Positions 33,912 through 41,155 are shown, counted from the first letter of the stretch. The stretch: DNA of 43,008 nucleotides from Thermodesulfovibrionia bacterium (GCA_020057065.1 JAGVGM010000119.1:1-43008); one strand, 5' to 3'. Notes: a model not told the origin generated them from the sequence alone. A program made the numbers and translations.

Positions 33912-34823
33912 GTGACAAGCAATTCAGACAGGCCAAATGGTAACATAAATTACTATTATTATCTTGTGGCTTTTATTGATGTTCTAGGTCAAAAAGAAGC
34001 TTTTCAGAATCTTGAAGGCCAATCTCTTGAGGATAATCATCCCAAATTAATAGAAGCACACAAGCAAACGGTTTGGTTCGTCGAGAATTTACGCAATGGA
34101 TTTAAAGATTTCTTCGATGCTTATACAGAAGAAAGGGAGCCTTCAGTAAAAGTAGCCCCTGAAAAAATGGATCAATTCAAAGCAATGCTGAAAAGCAATT
34201 TGAAACATCAGCGTTTTTCGGATTGCATACAAGCATATGTCTGCCTGCACACAGATAAATACCATTCACACGCCATCAATGGCGTATTTGGGACTTTGTT
34301 AGCTTGCGGAGGTATGCTGTTACTATCATTGGCGATGAAAAAAGCTTTCCGTGCAGGCATCGAGGTAGGCCTGGGAACGGAATTAGATAACGGAGAAATC
34401 TACGGGCCCGTGTTGTATAAAGCATATGAGCTAGAGCACAAAGTTGCTGAATATCCGCGTATAGTTATAGGTCGGGAATTGGTAAATTATTTGACTGCAT
34501 TAGCAAATAAACACCAGCAACTACCTGCGCAAACAAATGAAGATGTTGAGCTGTGTAAAGTTATGGCAACTAGTTGCCTAAAAATGATAGTCCGGGATTT
34601 AGATGGTGTACCGATATTGGATTATCTAGGCAGCGATTTCCTACAGAGCATAAATGAAAACCCAGAGCAGGCAAAGAAATTCGAAGAAGTACTTAATCAG
34701 GCATTTCAATTTGTCGAATCAGAATACAAAAAGAGAAAACAATCTGGTGATAGAAAGTTGGCACTACGTTATTATTTACTTTTGAATTATTTTAAAGCAA
34801 AAAATCCTTTCCCTAAGAAATAA
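33912..34823 (+). CDS. Nucleotide-cyclase-like fold protein, 303 aa
   Basis: The protein shows a pattern reminiscent of class III cyclase folds: LVAFIDVLGQ (D23), RFSDCIQAY (D104) as second acidic position, FRAGIEVGLG (R147 on), then IYGPVLYKAYELE and AEYPRIVIG. Many bacterial proteins with FIDxLG...FSD...YPRI exist as hypotheticals, often in defence islands. Whether this one makes a cyclic nucleotide is unknown; canonical purine-specifying residues are not obvious. The start is a GTG (33912), since no ATG precedes the conserved core. It is 28 nt before the next gene, which carries an RNase-like motif. Confidence 0.55.
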   Translation: MTSNSDRPNGNINYYYYLVAFIDVLGQKEAFQNLEGQSLEDNHPKLIEAHKQTVWFVENLRNGFKDFFDAYTEEREPSVKVAPEKMDQFKAMLKSNLKHQRFSDCIQAYVCLHTDKYHSHAINGVFGTLLACGGMLLLSLAMKKAFRAGIEVGLGTELDNGEIYGPVLYKAYELEHKVAEYPRIVIGRELVNYLTALANKHQQLPAQTNEDVELCKVMATSCLKMIVRDLDGVPILDYLGSDFLQSINENPEQAKKFEEVLNQAFQFVESEYKKRKQSGDRKLALRYYLLLNYFKAKNPFPKK

Positions 34824-34851
34824 AATGTTATCGGTTGCAAGGCCTTAGTTA

Positions 34852-35550
34852 ATGAAATCAAAGACGGAAGAAATTATAGGACAGTTATTCGCTGCCGAAT
34901 TGCAGTTTCGTTTAGCATCCGCAGTAAGACTTGCAACCACGCTGAAAAAACAGCCGCTTGATTTGCCGGTGGAATGGGTTCATGGGAAACACCGTGTGCG
35001 ATACAACGAAGTGGCCTTGCGTGATGACCAAGCGGATTACGCCTCATGGCATTTACATCAATCAGCTACATTTTTAATGGCTACGGGAATAAAAAATGCT
35101 ATAGTTGCGGTAATTCCAGATCCAATAAACCAGCGAGATAAAAATGTATCTAATGCGTTTCAGATAGCTCGTTTCATCAGAAATGCTTTTACCCATCATC
35201 CATTTAAACCCATTTGGTCAATTGAGAAAAAATATCAGGGCAAAAAATTTACAGTGGCTGATATTATCGAATTAGATACAACTAAGTTGCATGACAAGCC
35301 TTTTGATTGGAGGCATTACGGTGGACCTTTAGCAATACTAAGATTATCACATTTTGTTCGATTTGAAATCTTGAAAGACAAAGGGAAAAAGCCGTCGGAG
35401 AGAACTTTACCAAAGCCTAAGAACGAATATATTCAGCAAGGCAGTCTGATCTTAAAAAAGGTTAAAAAAATTCCGAAGAGCGCAAAAAGAGTAAATATTA
35501 CAGGAAAGACTATTGATTTGGGCGGAGGACACAAGTTAATCGTTAGGTAG
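34852..35550 (+). CDS. HEPN-like protein with Rx4H motif, 232 aa
   Basis: The sequence RFIRNAFTHHPFKPIW contains R110-N-x3-H115, the R(N)x3-4H motif of HEPN ribonucleases, on a predicted helix. The preceding helices (EIIGQLFAAELQFRLASAVR, ASWHLHQSATFLMATGI) fit a helical bundle. Basic C-terminus KKVKKIPKSAKRVNITGK could bind nucleic acid. HEPN proteins usually cut RNA and act as toxins or effectors. I recognise the motif but not a named family. It lies 28 nt behind the cyclase-like gene and 7 nt before the stop of a converging transposase. Confidence 0.5.
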   Translation: MKSKTEEIIGQLFAAELQFRLASAVRLATTLKKQPLDLPVEWVHGKHRVRYNEVALRDDQADYASWHLHQSATFLMATGIKNAIVAVIPDPINQRDKNVSNAFQIARFIRNAFTHHPFKPIWSIEKKYQGKKFTVADIIELDTTKLHDKPFDWRHYGGPLAILRLSHFVRFEILKDKGKKPSERTLPKPKNEYIQQGSLILKKVKKIPKSAKRVNITGKTIDLGGGHKLIVR

Positions 35551-35557
35551 CTTTTAC

Positions 35558-36625
35558 TTATCCCCAATAATAATGCCTGATCATCCCGCCTAGGCGTGAA
35601 TCGCATTTGAGCCTGCCGTTGGTCCTTCTGCTTCGATATTCAAGCGTTTTATTATCCCGGCCTGAATGCGGGCGTTTGGTATTGTAGTATTTGAGGTATT
35701 CCCGCACGAGGTATTCAAAATGCCTTTCCCCGAATACAAAGAAATGCTCCAGGCACTCCCTTTTTATGGTTCCCACAAATCCTTCGGCATAGGGATTAAG
35801 GTTCGGTGAACGGTAAGGTATCTTTTTGACTCTCGTATTGCAGTCTTTGAATAGCTCGTTGAATTCTTTTGGGAATTTTGTGTCACCATCCCGGATAAGG
35901 AGCTTTTTGGTCTTATCCTGAAACAAGAACGACACTGACTTAGAGACGTTCATCACCCATTCCTTGTTGGGCTTTGCGGTCATACCGGCAATATGGACTT
36001 TCCGGGTTCGGATATTTAAGAAGAATAGCACATGAAATAGCTTGGGCCCCATAGCTGTCCAGATGGTCTTGGTAAAGAAATCGCACGCCCAGAGGGTTTC
36101 AAAGTGTCTTTTTATATAGGCATCCCATGAGTCATTGGCCCGTTTCGGAGCTGGATCTAAGCCATTCTGGCGCATAATGGCCTTGATGGTATTGCGGGAT
36201 AGGCTGATGATGTTTAGCTTCTTTAACTCTCCCATTATCCGGCCATAACCCCAGCCAAGGTTCTCCCGGGCAAAGCGCACTATTATGTCTATGATCTCTT
36301 GGGTGGTTTTTCTGGGCCTGCCCTGCTTAGCAAGCTTATATTTATTGCGGATATCGCCATTAACCCAACGCCTGAAGGTAGAATAGCTGACTATTGAGAT
36401 AATGCCTTTAATCTTGCCTCTACAGGCAAGGCCGTATCTGATGAGCCTACGCTTCTCAACCGGGCTTGTGGTTATCCGTTTCGGGCATTTGGCCCTCAGG
36501 ATTTCATTCTCCACTTTTAGGTACTCCATTTGCCGGATCAGGTCACTGTGGACAACTCTTCCTAAAAGCGCCAAAAACTCTTGGAAAATACAGCCGTTTA
36601 TGGTATAAGATTGGGTGTGGTTCAT
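35558..36625 (-). CDS. DDE transposase with integrase core (rve type), 355 aa
   Basis: The N-terminal half has HTH segments (VSYSTFRRWVNG, LGWGYGRIMGELKKLNI), and the catalytic core carries ACDFF (D182), RDGDTKF (D246 or D248) and NPYAEGFVGTIKRE (E281), followed by YYNTKRPHS. This is an intact integrase-type DDE transposase similar to those of IS481/IS3-like groups. I could not find terminal inverted repeats or a target duplication, so the element's limits are unknown. The ATG at 36625 is preceded by GAAAGGAGC. It converges with the HEPN-like gene. Confidence 0.9.
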   Translation of the reverse strand: MNHTQSYTINGCIFQEFLALLGRVVHSDLIRQMEYLKVENEILRAKCPKRITTSPVEKRRLIRYGLACRGKIKGIISIVSYSTFRRWVNGDIRNKYKLAKQGRPRKTTQEIIDIIVRFARENLGWGYGRIMGELKKLNIISLSRNTIKAIMRQNGLDPAPKRANDSWDAYIKRHFETLWACDFFTKTIWTAMGPKLFHVLFFLNIRTRKVHIAGMTAKPNKEWVMNVSKSVSFLFQDKTKKLLIRDGDTKFPKEFNELFKDCNTRVKKIPYRSPNLNPYAEGFVGTIKRECLEHFFVFGERHFEYLVREYLKYYNTKRPHSGRDNKTLEYRSRRTNGRLKCDSRLGGMIRHYYWG

Positions 36626-36788
36626 AGGTCAATTGCTCCTTTCATAGCCAAAACCGTTGTTTTCGATAAGTCTGTAGTATACCGCAAGTTAGGCGTTTCT
36701 TCCTTCCTTAAAAACAGGTCTCATATTTACTGCACCCCGCTAAAAGCCAAACAGGCCATTTCAGGCTAAAACCCCTCAAAAATTCTCA
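36626..36788. other. Spacer upstream of the transposase with no gene visible
   Basis: These 163 nt contain no plausible coding frame. They include the transposase SD and an unremarkable AT-rich stretch. With the two gene fragments to the right (to 37174) they give a 549-nt region without an intact gene, which is what one expects at the edge of an insertion. Confidence 0.4.
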
Positions 36789-36935
36789 TTATTTTAAGGC
36801 GTATTCTAAGCGATTTTGGGGCCCTTGGGCTACAAGGACAAAGGCAGGGGTTTCTCTTGGTTCTTCGTATTCCGTCGTTATTACGTGGATTCTGGTGTGA
36901 TTCTTGGCGGCTTTTTGGACTTCTATGCAAAACAC
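36789..36935 (-). pseudogene. Gene fragment, possibly RsmE-like
   Basis: On the minus strand, an open frame ends at 36789 and reads EVQKAAKNHTRIHVITTEYE, EPRETPAFVLVAQGPQNRLE and YALK before TAA. It looks like genuine protein and resembles the middle of an RsmE-type 16S rRNA m3U methyltransferase, where LxxAxxxxxRLEWxLQKGxELG is conserved, but the homology stops at the stop codon. There is no start or partner fragment. I treat it as a broken gene end beside the IS. Confidence 0.3.
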
Positions 36936-36978
36936 GTAGCGAATTGAGCCGCAGTCAGACGTCTGCCCGGGGAGGGCA

Positions 36979-37174
36979 ATATATATATACTTTTTTTGAC
37001 AAAAATCCGGCGTATGTGCTATGGAGTGATTCTGGGACTTCTGCTTTGCCATCTAACCTAAAAGGGACAGTTAAAGTTACAGATTATTTGGGCAATGAGC
37101 AGATTAAATCGGCTTCCGAGATTCTATTGACTGAAAGCCCGATTTTTGTTGAGGAAATAACAAGACTGCCTTGA
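36979..37174 (+). pseudogene. Orphan C-terminal fragment of a large protein
   Basis: The frame from about 36979 encodes YVLWSDSGTSALPSNLKGTV, KVTDYLGNEQIKSASE and ILLTESPIFVEEITRLP, ending TGA at 37172-37174. WSD...G.V.VTD.LG.....LT.SPIFVE is a common C-terminal beta-domain signature of glycoside-hydrolase-type and related large secreted proteins. No N-terminal part is present upstream, where the sequence degenerates past an AT run at 36980-36989. The parent gene was probably lost when the neighbouring element inserted or rearranged. Confidence 0.5.
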
Positions 37175-37187
37175 TTTAAGAAAGTTC

Positions 37188-37216
37188 TAAACTCGTCCAC
37201 GAAGGAGGCCAATTTT
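37188..37216. repeat. Dispersed intergenic repeat, copy A
   Basis: AAACTCGTCCACGAAGGAGG, then CCAATTTT, recurs with few changes at 38396-38424 (AAACTCGTCCAATAGGGGGA, then GCCAATTT). Both copies are in intergenic DNA. The flanks differ, so it is a short dispersed unit, not a local duplication. Confidence 0.45.
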
Positions 37217-37286
37217 ATAACGCGTTGCAGCAATCTTTGGTGCGACGGGTTCTCGTTTTTGATAAAATATGATTGCAAGGAGGTGG

Positions 37287-37707
37287 ATGAATATGAAAAT
37301 AGGAAAAATACTCATTGCCGCACTGGCAGTTTCACTGTTCAGTGCAATTTTTGCGGGCGGTTACCTGCGGATGGTTGTTTAATTGGGTGTATAAACTCGA
37401 GCCGACGAATGTCTGGAAGCCAATGGATGGCCCTCCTGGCTTAGCGTTTCAAATAGGTGGCTTCTTGTTCAATATAGTTTTCGCCGTTGTTTATGTGTTA
37501 CTCCGCAAAGGCGTTCCTGGGAAAAATAAGCTGGTCAAAGGTCTCGTTTTCGGATTATGCGTTTGGGCCGTTGGCATGCTACCGTGGATGTTTTGTATGT
37601 ATTATTTTATGACGGTGGCTACCGAAGTTATAATTTACTGGACTATTCTTGGTTTGGTTGAAATACCGATTACAGGCGTTATAATCGCTGCTATTTACGG
37701 CGGATAG
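37287..37707 (+). pseudogene. Membrane protein gene interrupted by a frameshift
   Basis: SD AAGGAGGTGG precedes ATG 37287. The frame starts MNMKIGKILIAALAVSLFSA and hits TAA at about 37382. The continuation is in the next frame: VTCGWLFNWVYKLEPTNVW, then FQIGGFLFNIVFAVVYVLLR and a VFGLCVWAVGMLPWMF helix, ending AIYGG and TAG at 37705-37707. Joined, they would give a ~140-residue protein with about four membrane helices. The shift lies near 37340-37365. It could be true decay or an assembly indel. I recognise no named family. Confidence 0.65.
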
Positions 37708-37824
37708 CCGTTTCTGACCGCGTGCTGTCCTTTTAATGAAGAACTCAAAATCATCGGTAAAAGCAGTTTGATTAGAAAGCGTCTTGGTGAACCGCTAATA
37801 CTAGCCATTTGCAATAAGAAAATG

Positions 37825-37853
37825 TTGCGAGGGGTTTTTATTTGTAGTATTAT
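37825..37853 (+). promoter_or_regulatory. Candidate sigma-70 promoter
   Basis: TTGCGA (37825-37830), a 17-nt spacer and TATTAT (37848-37853) stand about 70 bp before the membrane protein gene at 37922. Spacing is ideal and each hexamer matches 4-5 of 6 consensus bases. Confidence 0.45.
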
Positions 37854-37921
37854 ATCTTAAGGCCTAAGCGAAGACTTATGAAATTCGTTCACTAAAATTC
37901 AGAATAAAAGAGGAGGTTCTT

Positions 37922-38296
37922 ATGGACCGGATTTTAGTTTTTTTAGTATTAAGCATTTTTTATCTAATCCCCGCCGTTATTTTAACATTGCAATTTATTT
38001 TATTCGGGAAGAAAAGAGCAGAATGGTCAAAATGCGAAAGTTGTTTCTTGTTTATTCCTCTGCTATCATTTATTTTAATTTTGTTAATTGGGAATTATAG
38101 CAAGGGGTTTAGTAATCTCTTTACCGAATTTTTCTTGTCCGGTATTGCTGGAGGCTTGATACTTGTTCCAAGATTATTGATTAAAAAAGAAGCCTCAGTT
38201 AAATATAAGTATCCAATAACTACTATTAGCACTTTAGTTGTTTGCCTTATTGTATTTCTATTATACTATTACATGCCTATTTTGGGCGATCATTAG
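37922..38296 (+). CDS. Small integral membrane protein, 124 aa
   Basis: AGAGGAGG lies 7 nt before ATG 37922. Four hydrophobic segments are visible: RILVFLVLSIFYLIPAVILT, CFLFIPLLSFILILLIG, FFLSGIAGGLILVPRLLI and TTISTLVVCLIVFLLYYY, with basic loops KKRAEW and IKKEASVKYKY between them. It is probably in the inner membrane. No family or catalytic motif is recognised. It stands alone between a frameshifted gene and an intergenic region with two promoters. Confidence 0.7.
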   Translation: MDRILVFLVLSIFYLIPAVILTLQFILFGKKRAEWSKCESCFLFIPLLSFILILLIGNYSKGFSNLFTEFFLSGIAGGLILVPRLLIKKEASVKYKYPITTISTLVVCLIVFLLYYYMPILGDH

Positions 38297-38345
38297 TTAG
38301 TTCTTTATACAATCTCTCTATTTTTTCCGTCATAAGCCAGTTGCG

Positions 38346-38366
38346 TCCCGCAAAAATTAAGCGGGA
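38346..38366. repeat. Short perfect hairpin
   Basis: TCCCGC (38346-38351) and GCGGGA (38361-38366) pair around a 9-nt AT loop. No T-run follows, so it is not a standard terminator. It lies in the 327-nt gap 38297-38623, which otherwise holds a dispersed repeat and two promoters and no gene. Confidence 0.45.
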
Positions 38367-38395
38367 TCTCGCTAGATAAATGATCGGTGTGCTCA

Positions 38396-38424
38396 AAAAC
38401 TCGTCCAATAGGGGGAGCCAATTT
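38396..38424. repeat. Dispersed intergenic repeat, copy B
   Basis: Second copy of the unit at 37188-37216; AAACTCGTCCA and GCCAATTT are conserved and the middle differs. It is located between the membrane protein gene and the promoters of the first CxxC-x17-CxxC gene. Confidence 0.45.
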
Positions 38425-38472
38425 GTATTAGAGAAGGCCATTCGGTTTAATTGTTAATAGTTTTTTATTTGT

Positions 38473-38501
38473 TTGACAATTGCATTAATAAGAGTTATAA
38501 G
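38473..38501 (+). promoter_or_regulatory. Upstream promoter of the first CxxC-x17-CxxC gene
   Basis: A perfect TTGACA (38473-38478), 17-nt spacer and TATAAG (38496-38501) form a strong sigma-70 promoter 122 bp before ATG 38624. It would give a long 5' leader. Confidence 0.65.
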
Positions 38502-38563
38502 TAAATGTTAGTCGCGAGGTTAATATTGCTAAATAGAGGCAGAGTGACTTCGCAAGCAAAGAG

Positions 38564-38592
38564 TTTCAAATATTATTTATTCGTGATATAAT
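38564..38592 (+). promoter_or_regulatory. Proximal promoter of the first CxxC-x17-CxxC gene
   Basis: TATAAT (38587-38592) in the context GTGATATAAT, with TTTCAA (38564-38569) at 17 nt, lies 31 bp before ATG 38624. The same GTGATATAAT context occurs before the restriction operon (near 981) and before the gene at 40434. Confidence 0.6.
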
Positions 38593-38623
38593 AGTACAGA
38601 ATACTTTAAGCAAGAGTGATATT

Positions 38624-39124
38624 ATGAAAAAAATTATTAAACATAAAAGTTCTACTGTTGCTCCGGATGCTGAGTCCGATTTGGCGCTTCAAATCAATAG
38701 GGTACAACAGCAGCTAGTTATTCTGGAGCAGAAGATGGATACTCTGCTTAGTCAATCTTCAGAAAGGCCTTCTGAGGAAAGGCGTTTTGTAAAACCTTTT
38801 CAGCGCTTCGACCGTCATTACCATCATGACAAAGAAGGTCGAGATGATCATCGTAGGGAGAGAAGTTTTACTCAGGCAATTTGCGCAGACTGCAATAAAG
38901 AGTGCGAAGTCCCTTTTAAACCTAGCGGAGACCGTCCGGTATATTGTAAGGAATGTTTTTCAAAGCGCAAAGGCGGTGGTTCTTTTAAAGCAAAATATGA
39001 TGATAGGCCCAGAGAAGAAGTTTTTACTCAAGAACGCAATTTTGATAAGCAACATGGCAGCGGAAGCCACAGACAAGTAAGAAGGAGTAGGCCAAGTTTC
39101 CGAAGGCGGAAAGATCGCGTTTAA
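38624..39124 (+). CDS. CxxC-x17-CxxC zinc-binding protein with disordered tails, 166 aa
   Basis: Residues ~87-111 hold CADC, 17 residues, then CKEC, the exact CxxC-x17-CxxC pattern, with a further Cys (NKEC) inside. It should bind one zinc. The N-terminal part has a short coiled coil (LALQINRVQQQLVILEQKMD), followed by a His/Arg-rich region and a basic C-terminal tail ending RRSRPSFRRRKDR, which suggests RNA or DNA binding. The family is widespread in candidate phyla, and its function is unknown. It has its own promoters. Its zinc module is nearly identical at DNA level to that in the next gene. Confidence 0.85.
   Translation: MKKIIKHKSSTVAPDAESDLALQINRVQQQLVILEQKMDTLLSQSSERPSEERRFVKPFQRFDRHYHHDKEGRDDHRRERSFTQAICADCNKECEVPFKPSGDRPVYCKECFSKRKGGGSFKAKYDDRPREEVFTQERNFDKQHGSGSHRQVRRSRPSFRRRKDRV
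38881..38974 (+). repeat. 94-bp zinc-finger coding repeat, copy 1
   Basis: This block and 39262-39355 differ at only two positions of 94. It covers exactly the CxxC-x17-CxxC module plus a few residues (to SKRKG), while the flanking coding sequence of the two genes is unrelated. Confidence 0.9.
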
Positions 39125-39202
39125 ATATTTGTATGAGAATTATTGATAATTTACTGTATTAAACTGTTTTTAAATCGTTAGTAAAACTAGAAAGGAGTTA
39201 GT

Positions 39203-39367
39203 ATGGCATTTAGACAAGATGGTGGGTTCGGCATGCGTCCACGAGAGATGCACAAGGCGACTTGCGCAGACTGCAATAAAGAATGCGACGTCCCTTTTAA
39301 ACCTAGCGGAGACCGTCCGGTATATTGTAAGGAATGTTTTTCAAAGCGCAAAGGCAACAGCCGCTAA
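39203..39367 (+). CDS. Minimal CxxC-x17-CxxC zinc-binding protein, 54 aa
   Basis: ATG 39203 follows AAAGGAG. The 54-residue product is a short basic leader (MAFRQDGGFGMRPREMHKAT) and one CADC-x17-CKEC zinc module, ending KRKGNSR. It is essentially the finger of the upstream gene without the long tails. A strong terminator follows 40 nt later, so it is the last gene of its transcript. A role in nucleic-acid binding is likely from composition but not shown. Confidence 0.85.
   Translation: MAFRQDGGFGMRPREMHKATCADCNKECDVPFKPSGDRPVYCKECFSKRKGNSR
39262..39355 (+). repeat. 94-bp zinc-finger coding repeat, copy 2
   Basis: Second copy of the module at 38881-38974, in the same orientation 381 bp downstream. 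Only two substitutions separate them (GAG to GAA, silent; GAA to GAC, Glu to Asp). Confidence 0.9.
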
Positions 39368-39407
39368 AAGTAGAGATTATCAATATGTAGGTTTTGTATT
39401 TGAGTGA

Positions 39408-39442
39408 GCCCTCTGCAAGCATTTTGCTTGCAGAGGGCTTTT
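39408..39442 (+). terminator. Strong rho-independent terminator
   Basis: GCCCTCTGCAAGC (39408-39420) and GCTTGCAGAGGGC (39426-39438) pair perfectly over 13 bp around a 5-nt loop, followed by TTTT. It closes the CxxC gene unit. Confidence 0.92.
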
Positions 39443-39510
39443 GTTTGCAGTAAAATGAATTTATAAAGACTACCCACAAGTGTTTTTTGTTTTAATATTA
39501 CAAGAACAAT

Positions 39511-39864
39511 ATGGACCAAGATTCCGACAAAAGAGAATATAAAAGAATTTCCAGGCATTTTATACTAAGATTTAGAGCTCACCAGGATGATGGCCAAAAG
39601 GGCGGTTGGGAGGTAGTTACAGTTGATGATTTGAGCGCTGGCGGAGCGCTTATAAATTTTGAGAAAGAATTAGAAATAGGTTCGGTTTTGGATATAACGA
39701 TAACAGTCCCTTTAGTAAATGAGCCAATAAGATGTTTGGCTAAAGTATTGCGGGTTCAAAAACCAGCCAACGCTCTTATATGTAGGATAGCAGTGGCTTT
39801 TCTAGAGCTTAGTGAAAAAGATAGAGAAATAATGAAAACATTAGCTGCGAAAATTAATCAATAA
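39511..39864 (+). CDS. PilZ-domain protein, 117 aa
   Basis: The protein is one PilZ domain. The c-di-GMP-binding signatures are R8-E-Y-K-R12 (RxxxR) in the N-terminal loop and D40-L-S-A-G-G45 ((D/N)xSxxG) on the following strand, then a beta-barrel (SVLDITITVPLV, RCLAKVLRVQ). It probably reports the second messenger c-di-GMP to a partner. The stop overlaps the ATG of the next membrane protein by one base, so they are co-expressed and may work together. Confidence 0.9.
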   Translation: MDQDSDKREYKRISRHFILRFRAHQDDGQKGGWEVVTVDDLSAGGALINFEKELEIGSVLDITITVPLVNEPIRCLAKVLRVQKPANALICRIAVAFLELSEKDREIMKTLAAKINQ

Positions 39865-40295
39865 TGATGAAGATACTGACGATTGTAAGAGTGTATATAT
39901 TTAAGGTATTTAATATTATTTTGGGCAAGACAAAGATATTTATTGTGATTCTGGGGTGGTTTTTTGTGATTACGGGATTATTTATGTTGTTTTGGCCGGA
40001 GCGGGCACGTAGAAAATTGATTGGCATTGGATTTTCGCAGGCTAAAGGAGTAATCCTGCTAGTTTCAATTTATTTATTATCCTTATTATTATCGTTAGGC
40101 GGCAAAATCGGTGCAATTTTAACGCTGGCAGGGGTTATTGCGCTAGCTTTTACTTATTTATTGCTGAAGAAGAAAGCATATAATAAGATTAAAGAGTGGC
40201 TTACTAATGTCCCTGTTAAACTTCTAAAGATTTTCTCTTATGTCCAGATCGTAGTGGGCGTATTAATGCTTACCATATTAAATAGGGTTTGGTAA
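39864..40295 (+). CDS. Membrane protein co-expressed with the PilZ protein, 143 aa
   Basis: TAATG links this gene to the PilZ gene; a second ATG follows directly at 39867. Four hydrophobic segments: FIVILGWFFVITGLFMLFW, GVILLVSIYLLSLLLSLGG, GAILTLAGVIALAFTYLLL and FSYVQIVVGVLMLTIL. The first carries the ILGWFFVITGLFMLFWPE signature seen in small bacterial membrane proteins of unknown role. PilZ-coupled membrane proteins can be the effector of c-di-GMP control; this is inference from linkage. Confidence 0.75.
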   Translation: MMKILTIVRVYIFKVFNIILGKTKIFIVILGWFFVITGLFMLFWPERARRKLIGIGFSQAKGVILLVSIYLLSLLLSLGGKIGAILTLAGVIALAFTYLLLKKKAYNKIKEWLTNVPVKLLKIFSYVQIVVGVLMLTILNRVW

Positions 40296-40360
40296 ATCTT
40301 AACTTAACATTTTAGTATAATCTACTAAGGGTATAAAATAGTTTTGCAGATTCAAGAAAA

Positions 40361-40406
40361 TTTGTAAATTCTAACCGTTGTGATATAATAAATCGCAACG
40401 GTTTTT
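40361..40406 (+). promoter_or_regulatory. Promoter whose -10 lies in the loop of a terminator-like hairpin
   Basis: TATAAT (40384-40389, context GTGATATAAT) with TTTGTA (40361-40366) at 17 nt forms a promoter for the gene at 40434. AACCGTTG (40373-40380) and CAACGGTT (40396-40403) flank the -10 as an 8-bp inverted repeat, followed by more T. Reading through from 39864-40295 it could act as a terminator, and as DNA it could be an operator. Confidence 0.55.
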
Positions 40407-40433
40407 GTTTTTTATTTACAACAGGAGCGTTTC

Positions 40434-41108
40434 ATGAATTCGATATCAAAACTTATTATAGCTGTGGTGTTGTCGGTAGTGTTGTTTATTGGGTTCCTAT
40501 TTTTTATAAAATTTAGGAATGAGAATAAGACTCTTCGCGAAATGATTTCTCGCTTGGAAGCGGAGTCACGAATCGCTGAAGTATTGGTCACCAAGGTGGA
40601 GTATGACGAATTAACAAGGAGAAATTTTACCACAATTAAGTTCTTGGAATATGATTCTCAGGATAACTCTTTGGAGCCGCGGTATTTTACCTTCCCAGGG
40701 AATATAATTCAGTTTCAGTCTTTAGTTATTCGTTTTGACGATTTAAACATTAAAAGAGGTGACCGCTTGAAGGGAAAGAGCGCCTATCTTTTCTGGAAAA
40801 TATTTATGTTGGATGGCAAGAATACGCAGGAATATGAAATCACGAAGGCCTATGAAGTCCCCGAGGGCTATAAAATAAACAATGCAAAGAATTCTTTTGA
40901 AAACGGCCTTTGGGAGAAATTTTGGATTTATGCCTTGCATTACGATGTGGCAAAGAGTAAAGGCATAAAGAACGCGCAGATTGAAGCGCCGGGAGTTATC
41001 TTTATTCCTGGTATGTTATATACAATAAAGATCGAACACGACGGCGGCATGCGTATTGATTCGAAACCTTTACCTACGATATTAAGGGGAGAGAAAATAC
41101 CAAAATAA
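40434..41108 (+). CDS. Membrane-anchored hypothetical protein, 224 aa
   Basis: ATG 40434 follows AGGAG by 6 nt. A single N-terminal membrane anchor (LIIAVVLSVVLFIGFLFFI) is followed by a short coiled coil (NENKTLREMISRLEAESR) and a soluble beta-rich domain of about 170 residues (FTFPGNIIQFQSLVIRFDD, YLFWKIFMLDGK, GVIFIPGMLYTIKIE). It probably faces the periplasm. I recognise no named family. Own promoter; the next gene begins 47 nt later. Confidence 0.75.
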   Translation: MNSISKLIIAVVLSVVLFIGFLFFIKFRNENKTLREMISRLEAESRIAEVLVTKVEYDELTRRNFTTIKFLEYDSQDNSLEPRYFTFPGNIIQFQSLVIRFDDLNIKRGDRLKGKSAYLFWKIFMLDGKNTQEYEITKAYEVPEGYKINNAKNSFENGLWEKFWIYALHYDVAKSKGIKNAQIEAPGVIFIPGMLYTIKIEHDGGMRIDSKPLPTILRGEKIPK

Positions 41109-41155
41109 AAGATGAGCTATTGTGGTCTTGACATATTTTTGATAAGGAGCGGTAA

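Noticed and set aside
33912-34823. Calling this a functional adenylate or Pycsar cyclase
   Set aside because: Only the general fold pattern is visible. Substrate-specifying residues are not recognisable, so I kept it as cyclase-like.
36980-36990. AT dinucleotide run as a regulatory site or microsatellite
   Set aside because: It is only about five units and lies in the decayed junction before an orphan fragment, so it carries no clear signal.
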